Below are positions 32,713 through 42,018 of a DNA stretch of 64,000 nucleotides, piece after piece. The stretch is from positions 1 through 64,000 of the forward strand of contig NZ_VUMD01000017.1 of assembly GCF_009696375.1 (NCBI RefSeq), written 5' to 3'. The notes under the pieces were generated by a model. The model searched no databases. It was not told where the DNA came from and was given only the letters and a program-made list of their open reading frames with translations. Position 1 is the stretch's first letter. Each line of letters opens with the position of its first letter. Origin of the DNA: Clostridium porci. GTDB lineage: Bacteria; Bacillota; Clostridia; Lachnospirales; Lachnospiraceae. Both the position numbers and the translations under genes were made by a program.

Positions 32713-35439
32713 ATGCTTAAAGTAATCAAAAGAAACAATCGTCTGGAGGATTTCAATGGAGCGAAGATTGAATCCGCCATTACCGATGCATTCGCGAATG
32801 AATTTGTACCTGTACCGTCTCAGTATGTGTTCAACAAACTGATGTTGAATATCATGAGTCTTCTGAACAGTAAGGTACATAACAACAAAATCCATATCAA
32901 AGATATCTATGAGACCGTAGATCAGGTGTTGTCGGAGTCTGGATACTATAGAGTTGCAAAAGCCTATATGCTGAACTATCAGCGACGCGATAAGGTAAAC
33001 CAGATGTCAGAAACCGGCATCAATTTTGCAGACTTAATGGCAGGTCATTCCGAACTCAAAGTCATCAAAAGAAATAAGGATTTGGTGAACTTTGAAGGAG
33101 CAAAGATCGAGCAGGCTATGCTCAAGGCATTTGAAGCTACAGGTATTGCTGTACCGTCTCAGTACACATTAAACAAAATGATGGTCAATATCATGACGCT
33201 TCTGACCTGCAAAATACAGGATAATGCCATTGACATTGAAGATATTCAGGATGCAGTGGAACAGGTGCTTGCAGAATCCGGATATTTCCCAGTTTCAAAG
33301 GCCTATGTTCTGTATCGACAGCAGCACAAAAATATTCGCCATGCAGCAGACAGCGTCATCAATTTCAAGGAATTGATGGAGGGCTATTTGCAAAAAGGCG
33401 ACTGGAGAGTGAAAGAGAACTCTACCGTGGCTTACACGCTTGGAGGCCTCATTTTATCAAATTCCGGTGCTGTTACAGCAAACTACTGGTTGGATGAAAT
33501 TTACGACACGGAGATTGCTGAGGCTCACAAGAACTGTTTCATGCACATTCACGATCTTTCTATGTTAAGCGGTTATTGTGCTGGCTGGTCTCTGAAGCAG
33601 TTGCTTCTGACAGGTATTAAGGGTGTGGCTGGCAGAATTTCATCTGCACCGGCATGTCATCTTTCAACTCTCTGTAACCAGATGGTGAACTTCCTTGGTA
33701 TTATGCAGAACGAGTGGGCGGGAGCACAGGCTTTTTCCAGCTTTGATACCTACCTGGCACCGTTTGTAAAGGTGGACAATCTGTCTTATAAGGCAACAAA
33801 ACAGGCAATCCAGTCGTTCGTGTTTGGTGTGAATACACCGAGCCGCTGGGGTACACAGGCACCGTTTACCAATGTAACCCTTGACTGGAAAGTACCGGAT
33901 GATCTGAAGGATTTGCCGGCGATTGTTGGCGGAAAAGAGATGGAGTTTACCTACGGTGACTGTCAGGCTGAGATGGATATGATCAATAAGGCATTCATCG
34001 AGATTATGATCGAGGGTGATTCTGAGGGCCGCGGATTCCAGTATCCGATCCCGACGTATTCCATTACGAAGGACTTTGATTGGTCTGACACAGAAAACAA
34101 CCGTCTGCTCTTTGAAATGACGGCAAAATACGGCACTCCGTATTTCTCAAACTACGTCAATTCTGACATGGAGCCGTCAGACATCCGCAGCATGTGCTGC
34201 CGTCTGCGCCTCGACTTAAAGGAACTGCGTCGTAAGAATGGCGGATTCTTTGGTTCCGGAGACTCCACAGGTTCTGTTGGTGTTGTTACCTTGAACCTGC
34301 CACATATTGCATACGTCTCTCCGAATGAGGATGCATTCTGGAGAAATCTTGATGCGCTGATGGATATTACAGCACAGTCCTTGGATATTAAGCGCAGAAC
34401 CATCACAAGCCTGTTAGATGCAGGGTTATATCCGTACACAAAGGCTTACCTCGGTTCCTTTGACAACCATTTCTCTACCATTGGACTGGTTGGCGGAAAC
34501 GAAATGTGCTTAAATGCCAAGTGGCTTGGAAAAGACCTCACTCACAAGCAGTCCCAGGACTTTGTTGAGAGAATGTTAAATCACATGAGAGAGCGTCTGA
34601 TGAAGTACCAGGAGCGTTATCATGCACTCTTTAACCTTGAGGCAACACCGGCCGAAAGTACCGCTTATCGTTTCGCAAAGCACGACAAAAAGTGTTATCC
34701 GGATATTATTACGGCGAATGAAAACGGTACTCCGTATTACACCAACAGCACCAATCTCCCGGTTGGAAGCGTAGACGACGTATTCGATGCGTTGGATGTA
34801 CAGGATCGGTTCCAGCCGCTCTACACCTCCGGAACCGTATTCCACACCTTCTTAGGTGAGAAACTGCCTGACTGGATGGCGGCAGCCAGCTTGGTAAAAA
34901 CCATCTGTGCAAACTACAAACTGCCTTACATCAGCATTTCGCCGACCTATTCCGTATGTTCAGAACACGGATACCTGGCTGGAGAACATATCAAATGTCC
35001 GCATTGCGATAAGACTACAGAGGTGTACAGCCGTATCACCGGCTATTACCGTCCGGTGCAGAACTGGAATGACGGCAAGGCACAGGAGTTTAAGGACAGA
35101 CACACGTACAATGTCAACAAAAGAAATGCACAGACAGCGTGTGATTGCGACACACCAATGCAGGCCGCTGATGAGAATGTGACAACATCTGGTGAGAATG
35201 CGCCGGCAGCAGCGGAGGAGCTTTTGTTATTCACCACTCTAACCTGCCCGAACTGTGTGATCGCAAAGAAATACCTGGATGAGTGTGGTATCACATATCG
35301 TGTGATCGATGCCGTTGCAGAAGCAGATCTTGCACGCAAACACGGCATCATGGCGGCACCAACCTTGGTAGTTGATGGTAAGAACATCGCCGGAGCAGGC
35401 CCGATCCGTGGCTGGGCAATGGCGCAGAAAGAAGAGTAA
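32713..35439 (+). CDS. nrdD: Anaerobic ribonucleoside-triphosphate reductase with C-terminal glutaredoxin domain
   Basis: 908 aa. Two ATP-cone regulatory domains lie in tandem (LKVIKRNNRLEDFNGAKIE at the start and LKVIKRNKDLVNFEGAKIE near 115). The glycyl-radical catalytic barrel follows, with the zinc-binding cysteines CSEHGYLAGEHIKCPHC near 750 and the radical glycine in RITGYYRP near 777. After a linker, residues about 835-905 are a glutaredoxin/thioredoxin-like domain with CPNC. The fused domain presumably supplies reducing equivalents. The enzyme makes dNTPs without oxygen and requires the NrdG activase encoded next. Usual NrdD proteins have one ATP cone and no fused glutaredoxin. Confidence 0.95.
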   Translation: MLKVIKRNNRLEDFNGAKIESAITDAFANEFVPVPSQYVFNKLMLNIMSLLNSKVHNNKIHIKDIYETVDQVLSESGYYRVAKAYMLNYQRRDKVNQMSETGINFADLMAGHSELKVIKRNKDLVNFEGAKIEQAMLKAFEATGIAVPSQYTLNKMMVNIMTLLTCKIQDNAIDIEDIQDAVEQVLAESGYFPVSKAYVLYRQQHKNIRHAADSVINFKELMEGYLQKGDWRVKENSTVAYTLGGLILSNSGAVTANYWLDEIYDTEIAEAHKNCFMHIHDLSMLSGYCAGWSLKQLLLTGIKGVAGRISSAPACHLSTLCNQMVNFLGIMQNEWAGAQAFSSFDTYLAPFVKVDNLSYKATKQAIQSFVFGVNTPSRWGTQAPFTNVTLDWKVPDDLKDLPAIVGGKEMEFTYGDCQAEMDMINKAFIEIMIEGDSEGRGFQYPIPTYSITKDFDWSDTENNRLLFEMTAKYGTPYFSNYVNSDMEPSDIRSMCCRLRLDLKELRRKNGGFFGSGDSTGSVGVVTLNLPHIAYVSPNEDAFWRNLDALMDITAQSLDIKRRTITSLLDAGLYPYTKAYLGSFDNHFSTIGLVGGNEMCLNAKWLGKDLTHKQSQDFVERMLNHMRERLMKYQERYHALFNLEATPAESTAYRFAKHDKKCYPDIITANENGTPYYTNSTNLPVGSVDDVFDALDVQDRFQPLYTSGTVFHTFLGEKLPDWMAAASLVKTICANYKLPYISISPTYSVCSEHGYLAGEHIKCPHCDKTTEVYSRITGYYRPVQNWNDGKAQEFKDRHTYNVNKRNAQTACDCDTPMQAADENVTTSGENAPAAAEELLLFTTLTCPNCVIAKKYLDECGITYRVIDAVAEADLARKHGIMAAPTLVVDGKNIAGAGPIRGWAMAQKEE

Positions 35440-35491
35440 ACAGTTTACAGGCGGCACAGAAATGTGCTGCCTGTTTCAAAAAGGAGGAAGT

Positions 35492-36223
35492 ATGAACAAC
35501 TTAAAAATATGCGGACTGCAAAAAACCACGTTACTGGATTATCCGGGACACGTAGCGGCTACCGTATTCCTTGGTGGATGTAACTTCCACTGTCCATTTT
35601 GTCATAATGGCGAACTGGTACAAAAGGCAGAGCCACTGATGACCGTAGAAGAACTTTTGCAGTTCCTGAAAAGCAGAACCGGTATTCTGGAAGGCGTTTG
35701 TATTACAGGCGGAGAACCAACCTTGTTCCCCCAGGAATTAGAAGATCTCATGAGGGAAATAAAAGCTCTTGGGTACAAGATCAAACTGGACACCAATGGT
35801 ACCAATCCTCAGTTTTTGAGCCATTGCATCAGTGAGAAACTGGTAGATTATATTGCTATGGATGTAAAAGCATCATTTTCTACCTATGAAAAGGCCTGTG
35901 GCATTTCATTCTCCGCAGAGACACAGGGACATATTCAGAAGAGTATGGAGCTTTTGAAATGGATGACAGCTATCGGTCATATCGACAGCGAATTCAGAAC
36001 CACTTTGGTCAAGGGTATTCATGATATAGGAAATGAGAGCATGATCAAAGAAATGACCCAGATGTTAAGCGGAGCTCAGAAATTTTATTTGCAACAGTAT
36101 GTACATTCCGACAATGTGTTAGCCCCAACCGGCCTTAGTGCATTTTCCAAGGAGGAAATGGATGCATTTGCCGAAAAGTTCAAAGAATACGTTTCTGAGG
36201 TATCTGTACGCGGAGTTGCATGA
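35492..36223 (+). CDS. nrdG: Anaerobic ribonucleotide reductase activating protein (radical SAM)
   Basis: 243 aa from ATG 35492 with AAGGAGG upstream. The radical SAM cluster motif CNFHCPFC (CxxxCxxC) is near residue 30, followed by TGGEPT near 74. Residues match the longer NrdG-type activase (pyruvate formate-lyase activase-like) rather than the short E. coli form. It installs the glycyl radical in NrdD, whose gene ends 52 nt upstream. Confidence 0.92.
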   Translation: MNNLKICGLQKTTLLDYPGHVAATVFLGGCNFHCPFCHNGELVQKAEPLMTVEELLQFLKSRTGILEGVCITGGEPTLFPQELEDLMREIKALGYKIKLDTNGTNPQFLSHCISEKLVDYIAMDVKASFSTYEKACGISFSAETQGHIQKSMELLKWMTAIGHIDSEFRTTLVKGIHDIGNESMIKEMTQMLSGAQKFYLQQYVHSDNVLAPTGLSAFSKEEMDAFAEKFKEYVSEVSVRGVA

Positions 36224-36252
36224 TACACACACCAGAATCATCATACAGTTTG

Positions 36253-36279
36253 AAGCAGCACAATCCGTGCTGCTTTTTT
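36253..36279 (+). terminator. Intrinsic terminator of nrdDG operon
   Basis: AAGCAGCAC-AATCC-GTGCTGCTT followed by TTTT. Confidence 0.9.
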
Positions 36280-36293
36280 GAATGTTCCGATTC

Positions 36294-36300
36294 CATAATT
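36294..36300 (+). promoter_or_regulatory. Class B promoter core
   Basis: TTCCGATTCCATAATT then CTGTTGAAC; begins 15 nt after the terminator T tract. Confidence 0.7.
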
Positions 36301-36332
36301 CTGTTGAACTATAAAAAAGAAATGGAGAAAGG

Positions 36333-36998
36333 ATGATGAACCAGATGTATAACGTAGAAAAAATGTATACATATCTGCGTGGTTTCTTAGTGGGAGCCGG
36401 TATGGATCAGGGGATCCAGGCACTGAATTTTGCCAGGAAAAAGCACACTGGCCAGCTGCGAAAAGACGGAACGCCGTACATTGCACATCCGTTGCAGATG
36501 GCCTGTTATGCGGCGGCGCTTGGAATGCGTAATGACGAGATTATGGCCGGTATTCTTTTACATGATGTATGTGAAGATTGCGAGGTACCAGTGGAGCTTT
36601 TGCCGGTCAACAACCATGTCAAGGAAATCGTAAAACGCTTGACGATTCAGCCATTGGAGTCCGAAAGCAAGGTAGAGACAAAGGAACGGTATTTCCGGGA
36701 ACTTTTGCTATGCAAAGAAGCTGTCATTATTAAAGGTTTGGATCGATATCACAATATGTCTTCCATGGCCGGAGTCCTTTCGGATGAGGCAGCGTCAAAA
36801 AATATCCGGGAGAACAATGAACTGCTTTTGCCAATGTTAAAACAGGCAAAGGATTTGTATCCGGAATTATCGGATATTCTGTTTGTCTTGCGAACGAATA
36901 TCAGCAGCGTATCAAAGACACTGGAGACAATGCAAAGAATTGCACAAAACGATGCAAAGGAGAAGAAAAGGGATGAAGAAACAGGAAAAGAGAACTGA
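36333..36998 (+). CDS. HD-domain protein resembling RSH (p)ppGpp hydrolase
   Basis: 221 aa. The pattern matches the N-terminal hydrolase domain of RelA/SpoT enzymes: ALNFARKKHTGQLRKDGTPYI AHP, LLHDVCED near residue 75, and LDRYHNMSSM near 135, corresponding to the RSH metal-site and substrate motifs. There is no synthetase, TGS or ACT domain, so it would be a small alarmone hydrolase. It could lower (p)ppGpp and relieve growth arrest during element replication. First gene of an operon; the next gene overlaps its end by 26 nt. Confidence 0.78.
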   Translation: MMNQMYNVEKMYTYLRGFLVGAGMDQGIQALNFARKKHTGQLRKDGTPYIAHPLQMACYAAALGMRNDEIMAGILLHDVCEDCEVPVELLPVNNHVKEIVKRLTIQPLESESKVETKERYFRELLLCKEAVIIKGLDRYHNMSSMAGVLSDEAASKNIRENNELLLPMLKQAKDLYPELSDILFVLRTNISSVSKTLETMQRIAQNDAKEKKRDEETGKEN

Positions 36999-37467
36999 TG
37001 TGATCAGTTGGGATGCATATTTTATGGGAGTTGCTGGTCTTTCTGCTATGAGAAGCAAGGACCCGTCTACGCAGGTAGGAACCTGTATCGTAGATAGCAG
37101 AAACCGTATTCTGTCTGTTGGATACAATGGTTTCCCCGCCGGTTGCGATGATGACAGTTTCCCATGGGGTAAGGGAGATGAAGATCCGTGCAACAACAAA
37201 TATTTTTACGTGATGCATAGCGAACTGAATGCAATCTTAAATTTCAGAGGCGAGAGCCTGGCCGGCAGCCGGTTATATGTTACCATGTTCCCGTGTAACG
37301 AATGCGCAAAAGCAATCATTCAGACTGGGATTAAGGAAGTTATTTTCTTTGACGATGCATACCAGATGAAGCCGGAAGGAAGGGCGACTATGCGTATGTT
37401 TGATGCCGCTGGAGTCAAGTATAGAAAGTATGAGGACACCAACCGCTGTGTCAAAATTCATGTATAA
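36973..37467 (+). CDS. Deoxycytidylate (dCMP) deaminase
   Basis: 164 aa from ATG 36973 (GGAGAAGAAAAGG upstream). The zinc deaminase motifs are MHSELNAI near residue 80 and PCNEC near 107; the STQVG and GYNGFPAG segments are typical of dCMP deaminases such as ComEB and phage enzymes. It converts dCMP to dUMP for thymidylate synthesis, complementing NrdD. Overlaps the HD gene, so co-expressed. Confidence 0.9.
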   Translation: MKKQEKRTDVISWDAYFMGVAGLSAMRSKDPSTQVGTCIVDSRNRILSVGYNGFPAGCDDDSFPWGKGDEDPCNNKYFYVMHSELNAILNFRGESLAGSRLYVTMFPCNECAKAIIQTGIKEVIFFDDAYQMKPEGRATMRMFDAAGVKYRKYEDTNRCVKIHV

Positions 37468-37495
37468 AATATGTAAAAGAGACAGAGGAGGAAAC

Positions 37496-38035
37496 ATGAG
37501 ATACAAAAAATTTCGTGACATACCGGCATTCACCAGATCGGGGAGCTATCAAATCGATTGTGGGCTGCCATTTTTGGTAGAATGGATCCAAAGAGAGATT
37601 GATGAAATGGGACTCCAGCTCATGCCCGATTTTCAGCGTGGCCACGTATGGACGGAAGAGCAGCAAATCGCATTTTTGGAATATTTTCTGCGAGGTGGCC
37701 GTTCAGGTACGATTTTGTATTTTAACTGCCCATCTTGGAATTGCCAGGTGGAGGATGGAGCATACAATGATTATGTATGTGTGGACGGCTTACAGAGAAT
37801 CCGGGCGATTCAGCGATTCATTGGCAATGAAATCAAGGTGTTCGGCTCCTATTATTCGGGATACGAGGATAGGCTTGGTGAACGTTACACTATGAAAGTC
37901 AATGTAAATGATCTACAGTCTAAAGCAGAGGTATTGCAGTGGTACATCGATATGAATGCCGGCGGCACCCCTCATACAGATGAGGAAATCGAACGTGTAA
38001 GAAAATTACTGAAGGAAGAAAGGGGTACAGCATGA
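37496..38035 (+). CDS. DUF262-type ParB-like protein, short
   Basis: 179 aa from ATG 37496 with GAGGAGG. Carries the two hallmark motifs of DUF262/GmrS-type domains, MPDFQRGHVW near residue 44 and CVDGLQRIRAI near 97, the first being a ParB-like nuclease or NTP-binding motif. Full-length DUF262 proteins of restriction systems such as GmrSD are far longer and carry a DUF1524 HNH domain, absent here. It may be a stand-alone regulatory or nuclease domain. A 4-nt overlap couples it to the next gene. Confidence 0.75.
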   Translation: MRYKKFRDIPAFTRSGSYQIDCGLPFLVEWIQREIDEMGLQLMPDFQRGHVWTEEQQIAFLEYFLRGGRSGTILYFNCPSWNCQVEDGAYNDYVCVDGLQRIRAIQRFIGNEIKVFGSYYSGYEDRLGERYTMKVNVNDLQSKAEVLQWYIDMNAGGTPHTDEEIERVRKLLKEERGTA

Positions 38036-38421
38036 GCAAATGGATTTTAACAGATGATGATTGTCTCCAGATCAGAAGGCGCTTAGAGGATATGGCAGAG
38101 CGATTGGGGAATGTGTATGAATTGTATCAAATTCAGGAACTCCCCATGGATCAGGGACAAGTTTTCAAAGTGGCACACGAGATTGTTTTTTGCTCGGAGA
38201 TCAATCTCGAAGATGTGCTGGATTGTTACGGATATGAAAATCTGGAGCAGGTGAAAACAGAGTATGGAGATGATTGGGAAGCCATTCTGGCAGAGTGCCA
38301 GTTTGAGTTAAACGCCGGTTGTTTGGAGAATCTGATTACTCAAGAATTTCTCACATATGACGAGGCAAAACAACTGATTTGTCGAGTTTCTGGATACGAA
38401 GGTGAGAAAACATTGGAATAA
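38032..38421 (+). CDS. Small unknown protein coupled to DUF262 protein
   Basis: 129 aa, acidic, mostly helical, with an INLEDVLDCYGYENLEQV segment. Starts in an ATGA overlap with the DUF262 gene and ends the operon. Family unknown; likely a partner of the DUF262 protein. Confidence 0.65.
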   Translation: MSKWILTDDDCLQIRRRLEDMAERLGNVYELYQIQELPMDQGQVFKVAHEIVFCSEINLEDVLDCYGYENLEQVKTEYGDDWEAILAECQFELNAGCLENLITQEFLTYDEAKQLICRVSGYEGEKTLE

Positions 38422-38517
38422 TTACAACACGCAATATCAAAAAAGAGAAAAAGATATGAGCTATGTAACGAGTGTTGCCTGGCCGGAACCAAAATTCTAA
38501 ACATTACTGCAACATCC

Positions 38518-38546
38518 AGAGGAGACCCACGCGGCCTCCTCTTTTC
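38518..38546 (+). terminator. Intrinsic terminator
   Basis: AGAGGAG (38518-38524) pairs with CTCCTCT (38536-38542), then TTTC. Confidence 0.8.
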
Positions 38547-38557
38547 TTGTTCTTTTT

Positions 38558-38574
38558 TATCCGCTTCCATAATT
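38558..38574 (+). promoter_or_regulatory. Class B promoter core fused to a TATCCGC element
   Basis: TTATCCGCTTCCATAATT: the first eight bases are the class A half box and the rest the class B core, then AAAACGAAAA. Confidence 0.65.
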
Positions 38575-38626
38575 AAAACGAAAATACAATGAAGGCATTT
38601 TTGAGGAAATGCGGAAAGGAAAAGAA

Positions 38627-40339
38627 ATGGTAACGAAACGAAACGCAGACCTGCATTCTATCCAGGATGTAGTCTGCGCAAATACAGGTATGTCTGTGGA
38701 AGAGTTGTTGAATGACCAACAGTCTTATCCGATTGACAATCTGCAGTCCGCAGCAATCATTTTAAGAGATGCTGTACGAAGTGGGAAAACCATTTACATT
38801 ATGGGTGACTATGATGTGGACGGTATCTGTGCATCGAGCATCCTGTTCATGGGACTGAACTCTGTCAATGCAAATGTGGTTGTGAAACTGCCAAAACGCT
38901 TTTCGGAAGGCTATGGCCTAAAAGCAGAAGCGGTAGAAGCGTGCGAGGATGGGCAGGTCTTAATCACAGTGGATAATGGAATTGCCTCTATTGATGCAAT
39001 CAAGAAAGCAAAGGAAAAGGGTATGACCGTTATTGTAACGGATCACCACTTACCGATCATGGATGAAAAAACAAATCAGCCGATCCTGCCGGAAGCAGAT
39101 GTCATTATTGATCCCAATGCCATTCCGGACAGTGCAGCATTTAATGGATACTGCGGTGCAGGCCTGGCATATCGTCTTTGCAGATTTATGCTTGGCACGA
39201 AACATTGGCTGATGCCAAAACTCCTGTCATTTGCCGCAATCGCAACGGTAGCAGACTCTGTACCTTTGATAAAGGACAATCGTCTGTTAGTGAAATACGG
39301 ACTGCAGGCTATGATTGACAGAAGAGGGAATACCAAGGGCTTATACGCTCTTTTGTGTGAGCTGAATCTGGATAAGTATATTACAGCAGAGAATATCGGA
39401 TTCAAGCTGGCACCAGTCTTAAATGCTCCCGGCAGACTGCGTGATGACGGAGCGATGGATGCATTTCATCTGTTGACCTTTGAGGGGCGATATGATGATG
39501 CAAAAAGCATGGCTCAGGCACTGATGCAGGATAACCAGACACGAAGGGAATTATCTGATACCTGGACCAAGAAGGTTATCGACAGTATCGAAGAGAACGG
39601 CATGCAGGATGATTACCCATTGGTTGCGTATGAAAAAGAGATTCCTGAAGGAATCATCGGTATTGTCGCCGGAAGAGTTGCGGAAAAATTCCATGCTCCT
39701 TGCTTCTTACTTGGAGAGAGCGCCACTACCGGCATCGCCAAAGGATCCAGCCGATCAGATGGTGTATGCAATTTGAAAGCCTTGTTGGACGATCACAAGG
39801 ATTTTTTAATTTCTTATGGCGGTCACGCGCCGGCCGCAGGGCTTAAACTCTTTACTGAACACATTGCAGAATTTCGCAGCGCATTGCTGCGTGATATGCA
39901 TGGCAAGAGACCTTCTTCGCTGGTTGAAAAGGATGAATACGACTTAAAAATCAGCACAAATGACATCGAGAGTACCATGAAGGAACTGCAGAAATTCGCA
40001 CCGTATGGCGAAGGAAATCCCATGCCGGTGTTTTATCTGGAAGATTTGACCTTGGTACCAGTTGGCACTGAATATTTTAAGCTGATCTCTGACGGACGAG
40101 GTGTAAAGCTCTTATCCCCCAATGTAGAGGCAGTCAAATTCGATGGCGGCGAAGAGTATGTGGAACTTGGAAAACCAAGACACGTATCTTTGCTTGGAAC
40201 ATTGTCCGTACATCATTTTATGGGCAAATTCAAAAATCAGATGGAGTATTTTAAAATATACCCTTCAAAATCTACAGCCAGAACATCTCCGCTTGCCAGG
40301 GCACTTGCGAATCGGGCAGTCGGACGCTACAAAAACTAA
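38627..40339 (+). CDS. recJ: Single-strand-specific exonuclease RecJ
   Basis: 570 aa from ATG 38627 (GGAAAGGAAAAG upstream); ATG 38609 in frame is possible. DHH-family motifs: IMGDYDVDGICASS near 63, VTVDNG, and VTDHH near 140, then GCGAGLAYRL-like NGYCGAGLAYRL; the C-terminal DHHA1 and OB-type domain includes SYGGHAPAAGL near 405. RecJ degrades 5' single strands in recombination and repair. Fits the repair set of the element. Confidence 0.9.
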   Translation: MVTKRNADLHSIQDVVCANTGMSVEELLNDQQSYPIDNLQSAAIILRDAVRSGKTIYIMGDYDVDGICASSILFMGLNSVNANVVVKLPKRFSEGYGLKAEAVEACEDGQVLITVDNGIASIDAIKKAKEKGMTVIVTDHHLPIMDEKTNQPILPEADVIIDPNAIPDSAAFNGYCGAGLAYRLCRFMLGTKHWLMPKLLSFAAIATVADSVPLIKDNRLLVKYGLQAMIDRRGNTKGLYALLCELNLDKYITAENIGFKLAPVLNAPGRLRDDGAMDAFHLLTFEGRYDDAKSMAQALMQDNQTRRELSDTWTKKVIDSIEENGMQDDYPLVAYEKEIPEGIIGIVAGRVAEKFHAPCFLLGESATTGIAKGSSRSDGVCNLKALLDDHKDFLISYGGHAPAAGLKLFTEHIAEFRSALLRDMHGKRPSSLVEKDEYDLKISTNDIESTMKELQKFAPYGEGNPMPVFYLEDLTLVPVGTEYFKLISDGRGVKLLSPNVEAVKFDGGEEYVELGKPRHVSLLGTLSVHHFMGKFKNQMEYFKIYPSKSTARTSPLARALANRAVGRYKN

Positions 40340-40360
40340 CATAGGAGAGTAGATTGTATC

Positions 40361-41296
40361 ATGGAGGAAAAGAACAACAAAAAGTATGCCGGACAGGTCA
40401 TTGACATTCCGAGAGCAAAATCAAGATTGTCATTTACTGATCGCTTACAGCGTATGACGGAAGAGGAGGGAGAGCCCTTCCTCAATATTTTTTCACAGCG
40501 ATCCATTTACCTCGTTTCGCTATTTGATTTTGAAAAAGGCAGCTCTCTGATTGCGAATATCCCAGTTGGAGACATGCCTTTGATTGTAAAGCGAACAGAC
40601 TGTGCAGAAGAAGCAATGTTCCGGTTATCATCCGAAGAACTTGCTGTTTCAGATGATGTTGGGGCTACGGAGACTCAAACGGAAATTTCTCCTGCATTTC
40701 AGCCGCTTCGCATGGGAAAGCTGGCAGGGAAAGCTCCGGGAGATATGCTGCTGGAGTCGTTAAACAAACAGGCAATTGTGGCGACTCTTACATCACAGAT
40801 GGAGTTTTTAAAGCAGCGTGTGCGACAGTACCCCAAAAATCAGGCAGATATTACAGCAATCTCAACGGCCCTGGAATGTTTTCAACTCGGCATTCTTGAA
40901 GATTGTAAGCCTGATGAGTCGCAGGCAGCGGTCCAGACGCCGAAAGAAAAAAACTATATCATCTATAAAACACCAGTGAAACATCAGAAAAAGATAATCG
41001 ATGGCATGCATCCCTGTTACTCCGTGTTAATCACCTGCACCCCGACGAAAGAATACCCATATCGGGTTGAGCTGATGAATTGTTATGCCCCGCTTGGCGA
41101 ATTGAAATCTGGCATGAAGCCTGTACTCATGGAACAAGCAAAGGATATTCGAAAAGACAAAATCGATCTGACAGAGGCAGAATGGGTACGCGTAGTAGAC
41201 TGCTTAAAATCAAATCTGGAAGCAGCCAGACAGGTATGGTATCCGGCACTAAGAACGCAGGATGCTAAGAACCGTTGGAACGGCAATGCCTCTTAA
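40361..41296 (+). CDS. Unknown 311-aa protein downstream of recJ
   Basis: No signal peptide or membrane span. Residues about 110-200 are helical, and the last 115 residues form a beta-rich domain beginning YIIYKTPVKHQKK. Family not recognised. It begins 21 nt after recJ with AGGAGAG about 13 nt from the ATG, and shares its transcript. Confidence 0.6.
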   Translation: MEEKNNKKYAGQVIDIPRAKSRLSFTDRLQRMTEEEGEPFLNIFSQRSIYLVSLFDFEKGSSLIANIPVGDMPLIVKRTDCAEEAMFRLSSEELAVSDDVGATETQTEISPAFQPLRMGKLAGKAPGDMLLESLNKQAIVATLTSQMEFLKQRVRQYPKNQADITAISTALECFQLGILEDCKPDESQAAVQTPKEKNYIIYKTPVKHQKKIIDGMHPCYSVLITCTPTKEYPYRVELMNCYAPLGELKSGMKPVLMEQAKDIRKDKIDLTEAEWVRVVDCLKSNLEAARQVWYPALRTQDAKNRWNGNAS

Positions 41297-41327
41297 TCCA
41301 ACATAGCAAAATCACAATCATAACCGC

Positions 41328-41359
41328 AAAACCACGAGGAGCATTTCTCGTGGTTTTTT
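41328..41359 (+). terminator. Intrinsic terminator
   Basis: AAAACCACGAG pairs with CTCGTGGTTTT across GAGCATTT-type loop, then T. Confidence 0.9.
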
Positions 41360-41378
41360 GTTGGCTGGAGTCGTATTC

Positions 41379-41385
41379 CATAATT
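41379..41385 (+). promoter_or_regulatory. Class B promoter core
   Basis: GTCGTATTCCATAATT, 48 nt before the next ATG. Confidence 0.65.
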
Positions 41386-41432
41386 GTACCATGAAACACA
41401 CAAGACATAGAGGTGTCTGAAAGGAGAAAGGT

Positions 41433-41973
41433 ATGAAAAATAATTTTTTGATCGCATTATGCGGACGTTCCGGCGCAGGAAAGACAGCGGTTACCAAAAG
41501 ACTGTCTGAGCTTTTTGGCTGGACGAGCGTGGAATCATATACCACAAGACCCAAGAGAAAAGAAGGGGAGCGTGGGCACATCTTTATTTCGGAAGAGGAG
41601 TTTAACAAAATTCCACTGGAAAAGATGGTTGCATACACTGTATTTGACGGCCACCGCTACTGTGCAACCACGGAACAGGTTGAAAAAACAGAAATGTATA
41701 TCGTGGATTTCTCTGGTGTCAAAACCTTAAGGGAAAGATATCATGGGGATAAAAAAAATCATCGTTGTTTTTCTGGATGTGGCAACAGACACCTTGATTG
41801 CACGCATGAAACAGCGTGGAGACTCCCCTGAGAAAATCGAAAATCGCTTAAAAAATGATGATCGTATGTTCCATGAAGGCGAAATCGACATTGATCTGCT
41901 GATTGATGCCAGCAAATCGATTGATGAAGTTGCCATGGAAATCGTAAATTACGTCACTGCAAAAGCTGCATAA
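41433..41973 (+). pseudogene. gmk: Guanylate-kinase-like gene with +1 frameshift at A8
   Basis: Frame 1 (41433-41831) gives ALCGRSGAGKTAVTKRL (P-loop at residues 11-18) and VESYTTRPKRKEGERGH, the GMP-binding segment of guanylate kinases. After a run of eight A (41751-41758) the family-like sequence continues in another frame: KKIIVVFLDVATDTLIARMKQRGD to TAA at 41973. Removing one A restores a protein of about 180 aa. Either a true frameshift, transcriptional slippage at A8, two polypeptides (an internal ATG at 41743 has a GGGAAAG site), or a sequencing error. Substrate could be GMP or dGMP, in line with the nucleotide genes nearby. Confidence 0.8.
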
Positions 41974-41978
41974 TTTTC

Positions 41979-42017
41979 AGACTAAGGCTCAGTTTCATGA
42001 CTGGGTCTTTTTTGATC
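41979..42017 (+). terminator. Intrinsic terminator after guanylate-kinase-like gene
   Basis: CTCAGT pairs with ACTGGG (one wobble) before CTTTTTT. Confidence 0.6.
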
Positions 42018-42018
42018 A

